A stretch of DNA of 64,000 bases from Affinirhizobium straminoryzae. Lineage in GTDB: Bacteria > Pseudomonadota > Alphaproteobacteria > Rhizobiales > Rhizobiaceae. How positions within the stretch are numbered: position 1 is the stretch's first letter; each line of letters starts with the position of its first letter. The stretch spans positions 23,360 to 87,359 of the forward strand of contig NZ_VJMG01000069.1 in assembly GCF_007004135.1 (NCBI RefSeq), given 5' to 3'. Shown here piece by piece: positions 24,529-33,571 of the stretch. Made by a program: the position numbers and the translations under genes. The notes below the pieces were generated by a model. It did no database searches. It saw only the letters and a program-made list of their open reading frames with translations, and was not told the origin of the DNA.

Positions 24529-25832
24529 TGCTGCAGGAGATCCTTGCCTTCCTGGCCGAGTACTGGCTGACACTCGTATCCGTTCTGCTGCTGATTGCCG
24601 CCTCGGCCTTCTTCTCGGGTTCGGAAACGGCGCTGACGGCCGTGTCGCGTGCGCGCATGCACACGCTGGAAAGCAACGGCGATCTCCAGGCCGGGCTGGT
24701 CAATCGGTTGATCGAGCGGCGCGACCGGTTGATCGGTGCGCTGCTGATCGGCAACAATCTCGTCAATATCCTCGCTTCCTCGCTCACCACAAGCCTGTTC
24801 CTCGGCCTGTTCGGCCAGACGGGCGTGGCGGCCGCCACTGTCCTGATGACGGTGCTTCTCGTCGTCTTTTCCGAAGTGCTGCCGAAGAGCTGGGCCATCT
24901 CGACACCGGATCGCTTCGCCATCGCCGTGGCGCCTGCGGTACGCGTTTTCGTTGGTCTTGCCGGTCCGCTCTCGAGTGGTGTGAATGCGATCGTCCGCTT
25001 CATTCTCTCCCTGTTCGGGGTCAACCTGTCGCGTGGCATTTCCATGCTGACCGCGCATGAGGAGCTGCGCGGCGCGCTGGACCTGCTGCACAAGGAAGGC
25101 TCCTTCATCAAGGCGGACCGCGACCGGCTGGGCGGCCTCCTGGACCTGGAAGAACTGGAAGTCTCCGACGTGATGAAGCACCGCACGGTGATGCGGGCGA
25201 TCAATGCGGACGACCCGCCCGACGTGGTGGTGCGCGCCGTGCTGGAAAGCCCCTTCACCCGCATGCCGCTGTGGCGCAACTCCACCGAAAACATCATCGG
25301 TGTTGTGCACGCCAAGGACCTGCTGCGGGCGCTTGCCGAGCCGGACATGGAGCCGCGCGATCTGGATATCGTGAAGATTGCCCAGAAGCCCTGGTTCGTG
25401 CCCGATACCACCAGCCTGAAGGATCAGCTGAACGCTTTCCTGCGCCGCAAGATGCATTTTGCTGTCGTGGTGGACGAGTATGGCGAGGTGCAGGGCATCG
25501 TGACGCTGGAGGATATTCTGGAAGAGATCGTCGGCGATATCGCCGACGAGCACGATCTCGAGATCCAGGGCGTGCGCCAGGAGGCCGACGGTTCGATCGT
25601 GGTCGATGGCGCCGTTCCGATCCGCGACCTCAACCGCGCGCTCGACTGGAATCTGCCGGACGAGGAGGCCACCACCATTGCCGGTCTCGTCATCCACGAA
25701 TCCAAGCTGATTCCCGAGGAGCGGCAGAGCTTCACCTTCCACGGCAAGCGCTTCACGGTGATGAAGCGGGAAAAGAACCGCATCACGCGGCTGCGCATCC
25801 GCCCGGCCGAAGACATCCCTTTGAAGGCTTGA
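24525..25832 (+). CDS. CorC/TlyC (CNNM-type) membrane protein with CBS domains
   Basis: This 435-aa protein has an N-terminal DUF21 transmembrane domain of three to four helices, with AASAFFSGSETALTAVS and LIGNNLVNILASSLTT. Two CBS domains follow in the middle, then a C-terminal CorC_HlyC domain with VVVDEYGEVQGIVTLEDILEE. Members transport or regulate Mg2+/Co2+ efflux; the old name hemolysin is not implied. The start is GTG at 24525 or the adjacent ATG at 24528, both overlapping the aroB stop; GGAGGAG at 24507-24513 favours the first. It is the third gene of the aroK operon. Confidence 0.92.
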   Translation: MMLQEILAFLAEYWLTLVSVLLLIAASAFFSGSETALTAVSRARMHTLESNGDLQAGLVNRLIERRDRLIGALLIGNNLVNILASSLTTSLFLGLFGQTGVAAATVLMTVLLVVFSEVLPKSWAISTPDRFAIAVAPAVRVFVGLAGPLSSGVNAIVRFILSLFGVNLSRGISMLTAHEELRGALDLLHKEGSFIKADRDRLGGLLDLEELEVSDVMKHRTVMRAINADDPPDVVVRAVLESPFTRMPLWRNSTENIIGVVHAKDLLRALAEPDMEPRDLDIVKIAQKPWFVPDTTSLKDQLNAFLRRKMHFAVVVDEYGEVQGIVTLEDILEEIVGDIADEHDLEIQGVRQEADGSIVVDGAVPIRDLNRALDWNLPDEEATTIAGLVIHESKLIPEERQSFTFHGKRFTVMKREKNRITRLRIRPAEDIPLKA

Positions 25833-25865
25833 GTGGCCGACACCGGGGGCCGCGGCTTTCTGCCG

Positions 25866-26171
25866 CTACCAGCGCGTCGTCTCCCCCGGTGCTGCCGCTT
25901 CGATGGCCAGTGCATGCAGGCCCGCATCCAGTTCCGGCTTCAGAAGCGCATTCACGATGCGGTGGCGCTCGACGCGACCGACGCCCGCGAAACGCTCGGA
26001 CACCACCCGGACCCGCATGTGTGTCTCGCCGGTGCCGGTGATGTTCGGCTGGTGTCCGGCGTGGTGATGGCTTTCGTCGATCACCTCCAGCCGCGCCGGT
26101 TTGAGCGCCTCGAAGAGCGTCGTTTCGATGCGGGCGCGCACGGATGGGGTCGGGCTGATCGACTTGCTCAT
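25866..26171 (-). CDS. bolA: BolA-family protein
   Basis: This 101-aa protein has the BolA fold signature: RIETTLFEALKPARLEVIDES, then HHHAGHQP, followed by THMRVRVVSERFAGVGRVERHRIVNALL. BolA proteins bind [2Fe-2S] clusters with monothiol glutaredoxins or act as DNA-binding regulators; the histidine in VERHR is the conserved cluster ligand. The start at 26171 is MSKSISPTPSV; an upstream GTG/ATG option would add 16 residues. It converges with the CorC-like gene and is divergent from the J-domain gene. Confidence 0.93.
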   Translation of the reverse strand: MSKSISPTPSVRARIETTLFEALKPARLEVIDESHHHAGHQPNITGTGETHMRVRVVSERFAGVGRVERHRIVNALLKPELDAGLHALAIEAAAPGETTRW

Positions 26172-26272
26172 GGGCTGGCTCCGGACTTGCGAAAAGGGGG
26201 TCCCAGAAAGCAGCAACAAACCGCTTTGTCAATTCTTGTTGTCCCTGCCGCGGCACCCCATAATCTGCTCGC

Positions 26273-26899
26273 ATGAGACTGGATTCCAAATATTTCGACC
26301 GTATCCGCACGCGCCGCAAACGGGAGCAGGACGCGGCGCCGCAGGCGCCTACCTGCCAATGGGACGGCTGTGACAAGCCGGGCGCCCACCGCGCCCCCGT
26401 GGGCCGCAATGCGGAGGGTCAGTTCTTCCTGTTCTGCTTCGAGCACGTGAAGGAATACAACAAGGGCTACAACTATTTCTCCGGCCTGTCGGACAACGAG
26501 ATTGCCCGCTACCAGAAGGAAGCGATCACCGGCCATCGCCCCACCTGGACGGTCGGCGTCAACAAGTCGGCGCGCGAGGCGCCGTTGCATGCCAGCCAGC
26601 GTTCCGGTTCGGCGGCGAGCTTCAACCGTGTGAAGGACCCGTTCGGCTTCGTGCGTGACAGCCAGGCCGGCAGTCGCCCCAGCCAGCCGGCGGTTCGGCG
26701 ATTAAAGACGCTGGAAGCGAAAGCTTTCGACACAATGGGCTTGACCGCAGGCGCCACGGCGGCTGAAATCAAGGGCCGCTACAAGGAACTCGTCAAAAAA
26801 CATCATCCGGACGCGAATGGCGGCGATCGCGGGTCGGAGGAACGTTTTCGCGCTGTCGTACAGGCCTACCAATTGTTAAAGCAGTCCGGTTTCTGTTAA
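26273..26899 (+). CDS. J-domain protein (DnaJ-class co-chaperone)
   Basis: The 208-aa protein has a C-terminal J domain at residues about 150-208, with AAEIKGRYKELVKKHHPDAN, where the HPD triad that stimulates DnaK is intact. The N-terminal 140 residues have a rhizobial-type region with CQWDGCDKPGAHRAP and EHVKEYNKGYNYF. The C-terminal position of the J domain is unlike DnaJ itself. It precedes cobS by 64 bp on the same strand, an arrangement repeated in other Rhizobiales; a role in assembling cobaltochelatase is an attractive guess only. Confidence 0.92.
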   Translation: MRLDSKYFDRIRTRRKREQDAAPQAPTCQWDGCDKPGAHRAPVGRNAEGQFFLFCFEHVKEYNKGYNYFSGLSDNEIARYQKEAITGHRPTWTVGVNKSAREAPLHASQRSGSAASFNRVKDPFGFVRDSQAGSRPSQPAVRRLKTLEAKAFDTMGLTAGATAAEIKGRYKELVKKHHPDANGGDRGSEERFRAVVQAYQLLKQSGFC

Positions 26900-26930
26900 G
26901 CCGTTCTGATGCATGGCAGCAAGGATTGCG

Positions 26931-26952
26931 GCCGCACCGTCCCGGGTGCGGC
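26931..26952 (+). promoter_or_regulatory. GC-rich hairpin directly before the cobS ribosome-binding site
   Basis: GCCGCACC-GTCCCG-GGTGCGGC is a perfect 8-bp stem with a 6-base loop. It ends 2 bases before GGAG (26955-26958), the cobS ribosome-binding site. There is no T-run, so it is not a normal terminator. It could slow translation or separate the J-domain and cobS messages. Confidence 0.4.
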
Positions 26953-26963
26953 GTGGAGTGGTG

Positions 26964-27956
26964 ATGAGCAAAATCGATCTTGATATTTCCAACCTCCCGG
27001 ATACGACGGTGTCTGTCCGGGACGTCTTCGGCATTGACACGGACCTGAAGGTGCCCGCCTACAGCAATGGCGACCCTTACGTTCCCGACCTCGACCCCGA
27101 TTACCTGTTTGACCGCGATACGACGCTCGCCATTCTGGCCGGCTTCGCGCACAACCGTCGCGTGATGGTGTCCGGCTTCCACGGCACCGGCAAGTCCACC
27201 CATATCGAGCAGGTCGCTGCCCGCCTCAACTGGCCCTGCGTGCGCGTCAACCTCGACAGCCATGTCAGCCGTATCGATCTCGTCGGCAAGGACGCGATCG
27301 TCCTGAAGGACGGCAAGCAGATCACCGAGTTCAAGGACGGCATCCTGCCCTGGGCCTACCAGCACAATGTCGCGCTCGTCTTCGACGAATACGATGCCGG
27401 CCGTCCGGACGTGATGTTCGTGATCCAGCGCGTGCTGGAATCGTCCGGTCGCCTGACGCTGCTCGACCAGAGCCGCGTGATCCGTCCTCACCCGGCCTTC
27501 CGCCTGTTTGCGACCGCCAACACGGTCGGCCTCGGCGACACGACCGGCCTCTATCACGGCACCCAGCAGATCAACCAGGCGCAGATGGACCGCTGGTCGA
27601 TCGTCACCACGCTGAACTACCTGCCGCACGAGAAGGAAGTCGATATCGTCGCCGCCAAGGTGAAGAGTTTCGGCGCCACCGCGCAGGGCCGTGAAACCGT
27701 CTCCAAGATGGTCCGCGTTGCCGACATGACGCGCTCGGCCTTCATCAACGGCGATCTCTCCACCGTGATGAGCCCGCGCACCGTCATCACCTGGGCGGAA
27801 AATGCGGAAATCTTCGGCGATGTCGCCTTTGCCTTCCGCATCACCTTCCTCAACAAGTGCGATGAACTGGAGCGCACGCTGGTGGCCGAACAGTACCAGC
27901 GCGCCTTCGGCGTCGAACTGAAGGAAAGCGCCGTGAACATCGTTCTCGGCGCCTGA
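26964..27956 (+). CDS. cobS: Cobaltochelatase subunit CobS
   Basis: The 330-aa protein is the AAA+ (MoxR-like) subunit of the aerobic cobaltochelatase CobNST, which inserts Co2+ into hydrogenobyrinate a,c-diamide. Walker A is GFHGTGKST, Walker B is ALVFDEYDAG, and sensor residues follow in LFATANTVGLGD. The length equals Pseudomonas denitrificans CobS. The start MSKIDLDISNLPDT at 26964 has GGAG 5 bases upstream. cobT begins 33 bp after its stop. CobN is not in this window. Confidence 0.97.
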   Translation: MSKIDLDISNLPDTTVSVRDVFGIDTDLKVPAYSNGDPYVPDLDPDYLFDRDTTLAILAGFAHNRRVMVSGFHGTGKSTHIEQVAARLNWPCVRVNLDSHVSRIDLVGKDAIVLKDGKQITEFKDGILPWAYQHNVALVFDEYDAGRPDVMFVIQRVLESSGRLTLLDQSRVIRPHPAFRLFATANTVGLGDTTGLYHGTQQINQAQMDRWSIVTTLNYLPHEKEVDIVAAKVKSFGATAQGRETVSKMVRVADMTRSAFINGDLSTVMSPRTVITWAENAEIFGDVAFAFRITFLNKCDELERTLVAEQYQRAFGVELKESAVNIVLGA

Positions 27957-27989
27957 GGCGAATGAGCAGGCAAGCAAGGTAGATCGAAA

Positions 27990-29891
27990 ATGGCAGGCCG
28001 GGGTGACAATTCGAAGGCAAAGAGCGGCGGGCCGGTGGATACCGAGCCGCTGCGCCGGGCCATCACCGGCTGCGTCCGTTCGATCGCCGGCAGCAACGAG
28101 GTGGAGGTTTCCTTCGCCAACGAGCGGCCGGGCATGGCGGGCGAGCGCATTCGCCTGCCGGAAATCACCAAGCGGCCGACGGCGCAGGAAGTGGCCGTGA
28201 CCCGCGGTCTCGGTGATTCCATGGCGCTTCGGCTTGCCTGCCACGATACCGATGTGCATGCGACGATGTCGCCGCAGGGCACGGATGCGCGCGCCGTGTT
28301 CGACGCGGTCGAGCAGGCGCGCGTCGAATCGCTCGGTTCTCTGCGCATGGCGGGCGTTGCCGCCAACCTCAACAGCATGAATGCCGAGAAATATTCCAAG
28401 GCGAATTTTTCCGGCGTCGAGCGCCAGGAGGACGCGCCGATCGGCGAGGCCATGGCCATGCTGGTGCGCGAAAAACTGACGGGCACCGCGCCGCCGGCCA
28501 GCGCCGGCAAGGTTCTCGATCTCTGGCGGCCCTTCTTCGAAGACAAGGTGGGCGCCGATCTCGACAATCTGAAGGGCGTGATCGAGGACCAGCAGGCCTT
28601 CGGCAAGCTCGTTCGCCACATGCTCTCCTCCATGCAGATGGCGGAGGACTATGGCGACGAGGACAACCAGCCGGAGGAGATGGAGAACGAGAACGACGAG
28701 GAGCAGCCGCGCAGCAACGAGACCGAGAATGACGAGGTCGAGGAAGATGCGGGCTCTGATGCGGCACCCGCCGAGGAGAGCCAGGCCGCCGAGGAACAGC
28801 TCGACGACGGCGAGATGGACGGCGCGGAAATTTCCGACGACGACATGAGCGACGACGAGGACGACCAGTCCGAGACGCCCGGCGAGACCCGTCGCCCGAA
28901 CCTGCCCTTCGACGATTTCAACGAGAAGGTGGATTACCACATCTTCACGCAGGAATTCGACGAGGAGATCACGGCGGAAGAACTCTGCGACGAGGCCGAA
29001 CTCGACCGACTGCGCGCCTTCCTCGACAAGCAGCTGTCGCATCTGCAGGGCGCAGTCGGGCGTCTGGCGAACCGCCTGCAGCGCCGCCTGATGGCGCAGC
29101 AGAACCGCTCCTGGGATTTCGACCTGGAGGAGGGCTATCTTGATCCGGCCCGCCTCGTGCGCCTCGTCATCGATCCCATGCAGCCGCTGTCCTTCAAGCG
29201 CGAGCGCGATACACAGTTCCGCGACACCGTCGTGTCGCTCGTCATCGACAATTCCGGTTCGATGCGCGGCCGGCCGATCACGGTTGCGGCCACCTGCGCC
29301 GACATTCTTGCCCGCACGCTGGAACGCTGCGGCGTGAAGGTGGAAATCCTCGGCTTCACCACCAAGGCCTGGAAGGGCGGCCAGAGCCGCGAGCAGTGGC
29401 TGGCCAGCGGCAAGCCGCCGACGCCCGGCCGCCTGAACGACCTGCGCCACATCGTCTACAAGGCGGCGGATGCGCCCTGGCGCCGCTCGCGCCGCAATCT
29501 CGGCCTGATGATGCGCGAGGGCCTGCTCAAGGAAAACATCGATGGCGAGGCGCTGATGTGGGCGCATAACCGTCTGATCGGCCGCCCCGAGCAGCGCAAG
29601 ATCCTGATGATGATCTCGGACGGCGCGCCGGTTGATGATTCAACGTTGTCGGTCAATCCGGGCAATTATCTGGAGCGCCATCTTCGCGCCGTCATCGACC
29701 AGATCGAGAACCGCTCGCCGGTCGAACTTTTGGCGATCGGCATCGGTCACGATGTGACGCGCTACTATCGCCGCGCCGTTACCATCGTGGACGCGGACGA
29801 ACTGGCCGGTGCCATGACCGAGCAGCTCGCGTCGCTGTTTGACGAGAAGACCGGCGGCAGCCCGCGCGGGCGTCTGCGCCGGGCCGGCTGA
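27990..29891 (+). CDS. cobT: Cobaltochelatase subunit CobT
   Basis: The 633-aa protein forms the CobST chaperone-like complex with CobS. The N-terminal region with PLRRAITGCVRSIAG is typical. A very acidic linker at residues about 220-300 (Asp/Glu runs) follows. The C-terminal von Willebrand A domain has the MIDAS motif VIDNSGSMRG (D-x-S-x-S) and LMMISDGAPVDDS. A single-operon arrangement with cobS is usual. The strong acidity of the linker explains the long antisense frame that mirrors it on the minus strand. Confidence 0.97.
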   Translation: MAGRGDNSKAKSGGPVDTEPLRRAITGCVRSIAGSNEVEVSFANERPGMAGERIRLPEITKRPTAQEVAVTRGLGDSMALRLACHDTDVHATMSPQGTDARAVFDAVEQARVESLGSLRMAGVAANLNSMNAEKYSKANFSGVERQEDAPIGEAMAMLVREKLTGTAPPASAGKVLDLWRPFFEDKVGADLDNLKGVIEDQQAFGKLVRHMLSSMQMAEDYGDEDNQPEEMENENDEEQPRSNETENDEVEEDAGSDAAPAEESQAAEEQLDDGEMDGAEISDDDMSDDEDDQSETPGETRRPNLPFDDFNEKVDYHIFTQEFDEEITAEELCDEAELDRLRAFLDKQLSHLQGAVGRLANRLQRRLMAQQNRSWDFDLEEGYLDPARLVRLVIDPMQPLSFKRERDTQFRDTVVSLVIDNSGSMRGRPITVAATCADILARTLERCGVKVEILGFTTKAWKGGQSREQWLASGKPPTPGRLNDLRHIVYKAADAPWRRSRRNLGLMMREGLLKENIDGEALMWAHNRLIGRPEQRKILMMISDGAPVDDSTLSVNPGNYLERHLRAVIDQIENRSPVELLAIGIGHDVTRYYRRAVTIVDADELAGAMTEQLASLFDEKTGGSPRGRLRRAG

Positions 29892-29902
29892 TCGCGCCGC
29901 GC

Positions 29903-30895
29903 ATGAGACTGCGGCGCGCTGTCTGCATTCTCGCCCTGATTCTTGTCTCCGTCACCATGACCGCGGCGGAGACCGTGCCAGTGTCGGTCACCGCCCGCCG
30001 GATCGAACATTTCCGCGCGAAGTCCGAGGAGCGTCGCTTCGGCGCCTTCGAATTCGTTGGCGGCCTCGAACTCACTTCCCGCCAGCCGCTGTTCGGCTCG
30101 CTCTCGGCCATCCGGTTCAGGGCGGATGGGCAGCATTTCGTCTCGGTGCTCGATACAGGCTACTGGCTGACAGGCCGGATCGAGCGCGACGCCAAGGGAC
30201 ATCTCTCCGGGGTTTCGGATGTGCGGATCACCGGCATGCGCGATCAGCGCGGCCGCGAACCGCGCAACAAGGCCGATATCGATGCGGAAGGGCTGGCGCT
30301 CAGGGCCGGCCAAGTAGCCGTCAGTTTCGAGCGCCGCCATCGCGTCGATCTCTATCCCGATCCGGGCTACGAGGAGGCAAGACCCCAGCGCAGCCTCGAT
30401 CTCCCGATCCCCAAGCAAAGCCTCAGCCGCAATGGCGGGCTTGAAACGCTGGTGGCGGCACCGGTGGATGGGCCTCTGAAGGGCGCGCTTCTGACAATTG
30501 CCGAAGACAGCACGGATCGCGACGGCCATCTTTATGCGGCCATTCTCGACGGACCGCTGAAGGGGGCGTTTCGGGTGGTACGCAACGATCCCTGGAGCGT
30601 GACGGACGGCGCGTTCCTGCCGGGCGGGGATCTTCTGCTGCTCGAGCGTCGCTTCAGCGTGATCGGGGGCGTCGGCATGCGCATTCGCCGCATTGCAGGC
30701 AACGCCCTGCGGCCCGGCGCTCTGATCGATGGTCCGGTGCTGCTGGAGGCGGACATGGGGTTCGAGATCGACAATATGGAAGGCATCGACGTCATCGCCG
30801 GCGCGGATGGTCATCCGCATGTCATTCTCGTATCGGATGACAACCAGTCGGTCTTCCAGCGCAGCCTGATGCTGGAATTCCGTCTGCTGCAGTAG
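29903..30895 (+). CDS. Secreted phytase-like esterase-domain protein
   Basis: The 330-aa protein has a signal peptide (MRLRRAVCILALILVSVTMTAA) and the esterase-like/phytase-like beta-propeller domain (PF13449). Supporting segments are FVGGLELTSR, FGSLSAIRF, DAEGLAL, and the late NMEGIDVIAG followed by VILVSDDN, whose acidic residues could bind calcium. It would act in the periplasm or outside the cell on an unknown phosphoester or related substrate. It starts 12 bp after cobT, so it may ride on that transcript. Confidence 0.85.
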   Translation: MRLRRAVCILALILVSVTMTAAETVPVSVTARRIEHFRAKSEERRFGAFEFVGGLELTSRQPLFGSLSAIRFRADGQHFVSVLDTGYWLTGRIERDAKGHLSGVSDVRITGMRDQRGREPRNKADIDAEGLALRAGQVAVSFERRHRVDLYPDPGYEEARPQRSLDLPIPKQSLSRNGGLETLVAAPVDGPLKGALLTIAEDSTDRDGHLYAAILDGPLKGAFRVVRNDPWSVTDGAFLPGGDLLLLERRFSVIGGVGMRIRRIAGNALRPGALIDGPVLLEADMGFEIDNMEGIDVIAGADGHPHVILVSDDNQSVFQRSLMLEFRLLQ

Positions 30896-30913
30896 GCCGA
30901 TCGGAGACAAGGC

Positions 30914-31465
30914 ATGGCGCGTATTCACATCATGGGAGCCTCCGGCTCCGGCACGACGACGCTCGGGCGCATGCTTGGCGAGCGGTTGCGGATCCCGCAT
31001 CTCGATACCGACAGCTTCTTCTGGATGCCGACCGAGCCGCCCTTCACGACGCCGCGTCCGGTGCCGGAACGCCTTCAGCTGATCGAGCAGGCGATCGCCG
31101 GCGTGCCCAGCTGGGTGCTGTCCGGTTCCGCGCTGAAATGGGGCACGCCGCTGGAGCCGCTTTATGATCTGATCGTCTTCCTGCGACTTGATCCGGAGGT
31201 GCGGATGGCCCGCATCCGTCGGCGCGAGAGCGAGCGCTATGGCGACCGAATCCTGCCCGGCGGCGATATGGCCGAGACGAGTCGCGCTTTCCTTGAATGG
31301 GCGGCGAGTTACGATACGGCCGGGCCGGAGCAGCGCAGCCTTGCCGCCCACGAGGCCTGGCTTGCCGGCCGCGAGACCCCCGTGCTGCGTCTCGATTCGA
31401 TGCTTCCCGCAGAGGAACTGGCGGAGGTCGTGCTCCGCCATCCCGTCATCGGGCAGGCATCGTAA
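30914..31465 (+). CDS. P-loop nucleotide kinase-like protein
   Basis: The 183-aa protein has a Walker A motif with an unusual Thr, GASGSGTTTLG (residues 8-18), followed by LGERLRIPHLDTDSFFWMP, as in adenylate-kinase-like and DNA topology modulation FlaR-type proteins. LRLDPEVRMARIRRRESERYG resembles the lid region. The substrate is unknown. It is 18 bp after the phytase-like gene and converges with the queuosine-precursor transporter gene. Confidence 0.85.
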   Translation: MARIHIMGASGSGTTTLGRMLGERLRIPHLDTDSFFWMPTEPPFTTPRPVPERLQLIEQAIAGVPSWVLSGSALKWGTPLEPLYDLIVFLRLDPEVRMARIRRRESERYGDRILPGGDMAETSRAFLEWAASYDTAGPEQRSLAAHEAWLAGRETPVLRLDSMLPAEELAEVVLRHPVIGQAS

Positions 31466-31474
31466 GACGGAAGA

Positions 31475-32110
31475 TCAGGCCGCCTTTGCAGGCGGCATCG
31501 GCTTCAGAATGCTCATCAGCGCGCCATAGGGCAGCAGCATGACGAGGCCGACCAGAAGTTTGACGGTGAAATCGCCGATGGCCCAGGAAATCCAGCGCGG
31601 GGCCTCCGTGGCAAGGATGCCAAGGACCGGAGCCTGGCTGATGGCGAAATCGTCATTGGCGCCCAGGAAGGCGAAAGCCGGCGCGAAGGACAGCGAGAAG
31701 AACAGGACCGTATCCAGCATCGAGCCGAACAGCGAGCCGGCCAGCGGCGCCTGCCACCAGGTCTGCCGGCGCAGGCGGTTGAAGACGGAGATATCGAGCA
31801 GCTGGCCGACCAGATAGGCGGTGCCCGAGGCCATCGCGATGCGCGGCAGCGAGGTGTAGAAGGAGATCGTCACGCCCACCACGAAGCCGGCCAGCACCAC
31901 GCGGCGGGCGACCGTCGGTCCGAACTGGCGATTGGTGAGATCTGTGACCAGGAAGGCGGCGGGATAGATGAAAGCGCCCCAGGTGAGCAGATCGCTCAGC
32001 TTGATGCCGAACAGGGTGCCGAGAACCGGGAACTGGACAAGGAAATTCGAGGCGACGACGACAAGCGTCATCAGCAGCACATAGATGATGGTCGCGCGGA
32101 GATACTGCAT
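31475..32110 (-). CDS. yhhQ: Queuosine precursor transporter, YhhQ/VUT family
   Basis: The 211-aa membrane protein has about six hydrophobic segments and the family blocks LSDLLTWGAFIYPAAFLVTDLTNR and FNRLRRQTWWQAPLAGSLFG. Members import preQ0/preQ1 for queuosine tRNA modification. The start MQYLRATIIYVL at 32110 has AGGG upstream on the minus strand; a longer frame from 32185 lacks homology. It lies downstream of rpmB. I looked for a preQ1 riboswitch before it and did not find a convincing one. Confidence 0.9.
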   Translation of the reverse strand: MQYLRATIIYVLLMTLVVVASNFLVQFPVLGTLFGIKLSDLLTWGAFIYPAAFLVTDLTNRQFGPTVARRVVLAGFVVGVTISFYTSLPRIAMASGTAYLVGQLLDISVFNRLRRQTWWQAPLAGSLFGSMLDTVLFFSLSFAPAFAFLGANDDFAISQAPVLGILATEAPRWISWAIGDFTVKLLVGLVMLLPYGALMSILKPMPPAKAA

Positions 32111-32183
32111 TTTTTTACCCTGGGTGATGCCACCAGCAAGAGGAAACGAACGGCAACAGAAAAGGCCTGATCGGCGAACCGTC

Positions 32184-32213
32184 AAGCCTCTTCGAAGCGG
32201 GTGATGGAGGCTT
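32184..32213 (-). terminator. Hairpin after rpmB, possible weak terminator
   Basis: AAGCCTC pairs with GAGGCTT across a 16-base loop, 5 bases after the rpmB stop on the minus strand. The bases that follow (GACGG) are not T-rich, so termination would be weak. Confidence 0.3.
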
Positions 32214-32218
32214 TAGCC

Positions 32219-32515
32219 TTAGGCGGCTGCAGCTTCTGCGGTCTTCTTGACGATCTGGCGGCGCAGCAGACGAGCGCGCATCGACAGTTCGGTCTCGTCA
32301 GCCTTCAGCAGGAAGGCATCCAGGCCACCGCGATGCTCGACGGAGCGCAGGGCATGGGCGGAAACGCGCAGACGGTAACGCTGGCCGAGAGCATCGGAAA
32401 TCAGCGTGACGTGGCAGAGGTTCGGCAGGAACCGACGCTTCGTCTTGTTGTTGGCATGGCTGACATTGTTGCCCGACTGGACGCCCTTGCCGGTCAATTC
32501 GCACACACGGGACAT
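32219..32515 (-). CDS. rpmB: 50S ribosomal protein L28
   Basis: The 98-aa protein begins MSRVCELTGKGVQSGNNVSH, the conserved L28 N-terminus, followed by NKTKRRFLPNL and VSAHALRSVEHRGGLDAFL. The length is right for alphaproteobacterial L28. The start at 32515 is supported by homology; a longer upstream frame is spurious. The gene is divergent from the DUF3108 gene and precedes yhhQ. Confidence 0.98.
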   Translation of the reverse strand: MSRVCELTGKGVQSGNNVSHANNKTKRRFLPNLCHVTLISDALGQRYRLRVSAHALRSVEHRGGLDAFLLKADETELSMRARLLRRQIVKKTAEAAAA

Positions 32516-32752
32516 GGGTACACCTTTGTTCTTCTTAGCAATTGAACGGGGATTCGGGCAACGCCCGGCCTGCCGATCCAACTGGTCCTGATTGGAAAGT
32601 TGCGGTTCTATAGTCAGTGGGGCCGCGCCCGTCAAGCCAAACATGGTGCAACCGGGCAGATTCCGCCGCGCGCCGTATTTTCTCCCGCTATTTTCTTGCC
32701 ACACTGCGCAGGTTATAGTGAGCAAGCGTCACTTCACACCCAAGGCCAGACC

Positions 32753-33526
32753 ATGCTCCGCCGGAGCCGTTCCCTTCTTTTGTTGACCGCCTGTCTCGGA
32801 CTGTTCGCCACCCCGGCGACCACGGCCGGCATCCGTCATCTCAGCGAATACGACATTTCGCTGGGTGTGCTGCCGATCGCGCGGGCATCGTTTTCCAGCG
32901 AATTCGATCGCGACGATTACCGGATCAACGGATCCTTCAAGTCCTCCGGGCTCGTCAGTCTGTTTTCCGACATCTCGGCCGATACCAGCGTCAACGGCGC
33001 CATTCGCGGGCAGCGGTTGCAGGCACGGGCCTATTCGCTGATTTATCGGCAGGACAGGAAAACGCGGCGCTACGAGATCCGCTACCGCAACGGCGATGTC
33101 GTCTCGACCTCTGTCGATCCGGAACCGAAGGCGCGACCTTCCAACTGGATCCCGGTCAGCAATGGCGACCTTCGTTCGGTGCTCGATCCTCTCTCCGGCC
33201 TGATATTCCCGGAGGGGGCGAAGATCTGCCCCAGCCGGCTGCCGATCTATGACGGCGAATCCAGGCTCGACCTCATCCTGTCGCCCAAGGGCAGCAAGCC
33301 CTTCTCCACCAAGGGCTTCAGCGGGGACGCGATTGTCTGCGAGGTGCGCTATGTACCGAGGTCCGGTTACAAGCAGGGCCGCAGCGATATCGAATATCTG
33401 AAGAGCGTCAGCATGGAGGTCTGGTTTGCCAAGGCAGACAAGGTCAATGTATATGCTCCCGTCTACGCCCGCATCCCGACCAAGGTCGGGGACGTCTATG
33501 TGACGGCGGTGAAATACGGCGGATAA
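32753..33526 (+). CDS. DUF3108 domain secreted protein
   Basis: The 257-aa protein has a signal peptide (RRSRSLLLLTACLGLFATPATTA) and a DUF3108 domain, a beta-rich periplasmic fold of unknown function common in alphaproteobacteria. Visible blocks are YDISLGVLPIARASF, GLVSLFSDISADTSVNG and VWFAKADKVNVYAPVY. The start MLRRSRSL at 32753 puts the signal peptide at the very N-terminus; the frame is open for 51 more codons upstream. Homologues next to rpmB are common in this order. Confidence 0.88.
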   Translation: MLRRSRSLLLLTACLGLFATPATTAGIRHLSEYDISLGVLPIARASFSSEFDRDDYRINGSFKSSGLVSLFSDISADTSVNGAIRGQRLQARAYSLIYRQDRKTRRYEIRYRNGDVVSTSVDPEPKARPSNWIPVSNGDLRSVLDPLSGLIFPEGAKICPSRLPIYDGESRLDLILSPKGSKPFSTKGFSGDAIVCEVRYVPRSGYKQGRSDIEYLKSVSMEVWFAKADKVNVYAPVYARIPTKVGDVYVTAVKYGG

Positions 33527-33571
33527 TCGGGGCCGAACCTGTCGGCCCGCATGGTGCTGCAGGGGGCAGAT

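Noticed and set aside
26793..29567. 924-codon frame on the minus strand opposite cobS and cobT
   Set aside because: It mirrors the codon structure of two well-supported genes, and its His/Val/Leu-rich translation has no recognisable domain. High third-position GC and the acidic CobT linker produce such frames.
32111..32218. preQ1 riboswitch before the queuosine-precursor transporter
   Set aside because: The leader lacks the compact pseudoknot consensus of known preQ1 classes; only a weak hairpin after rpmB is present.
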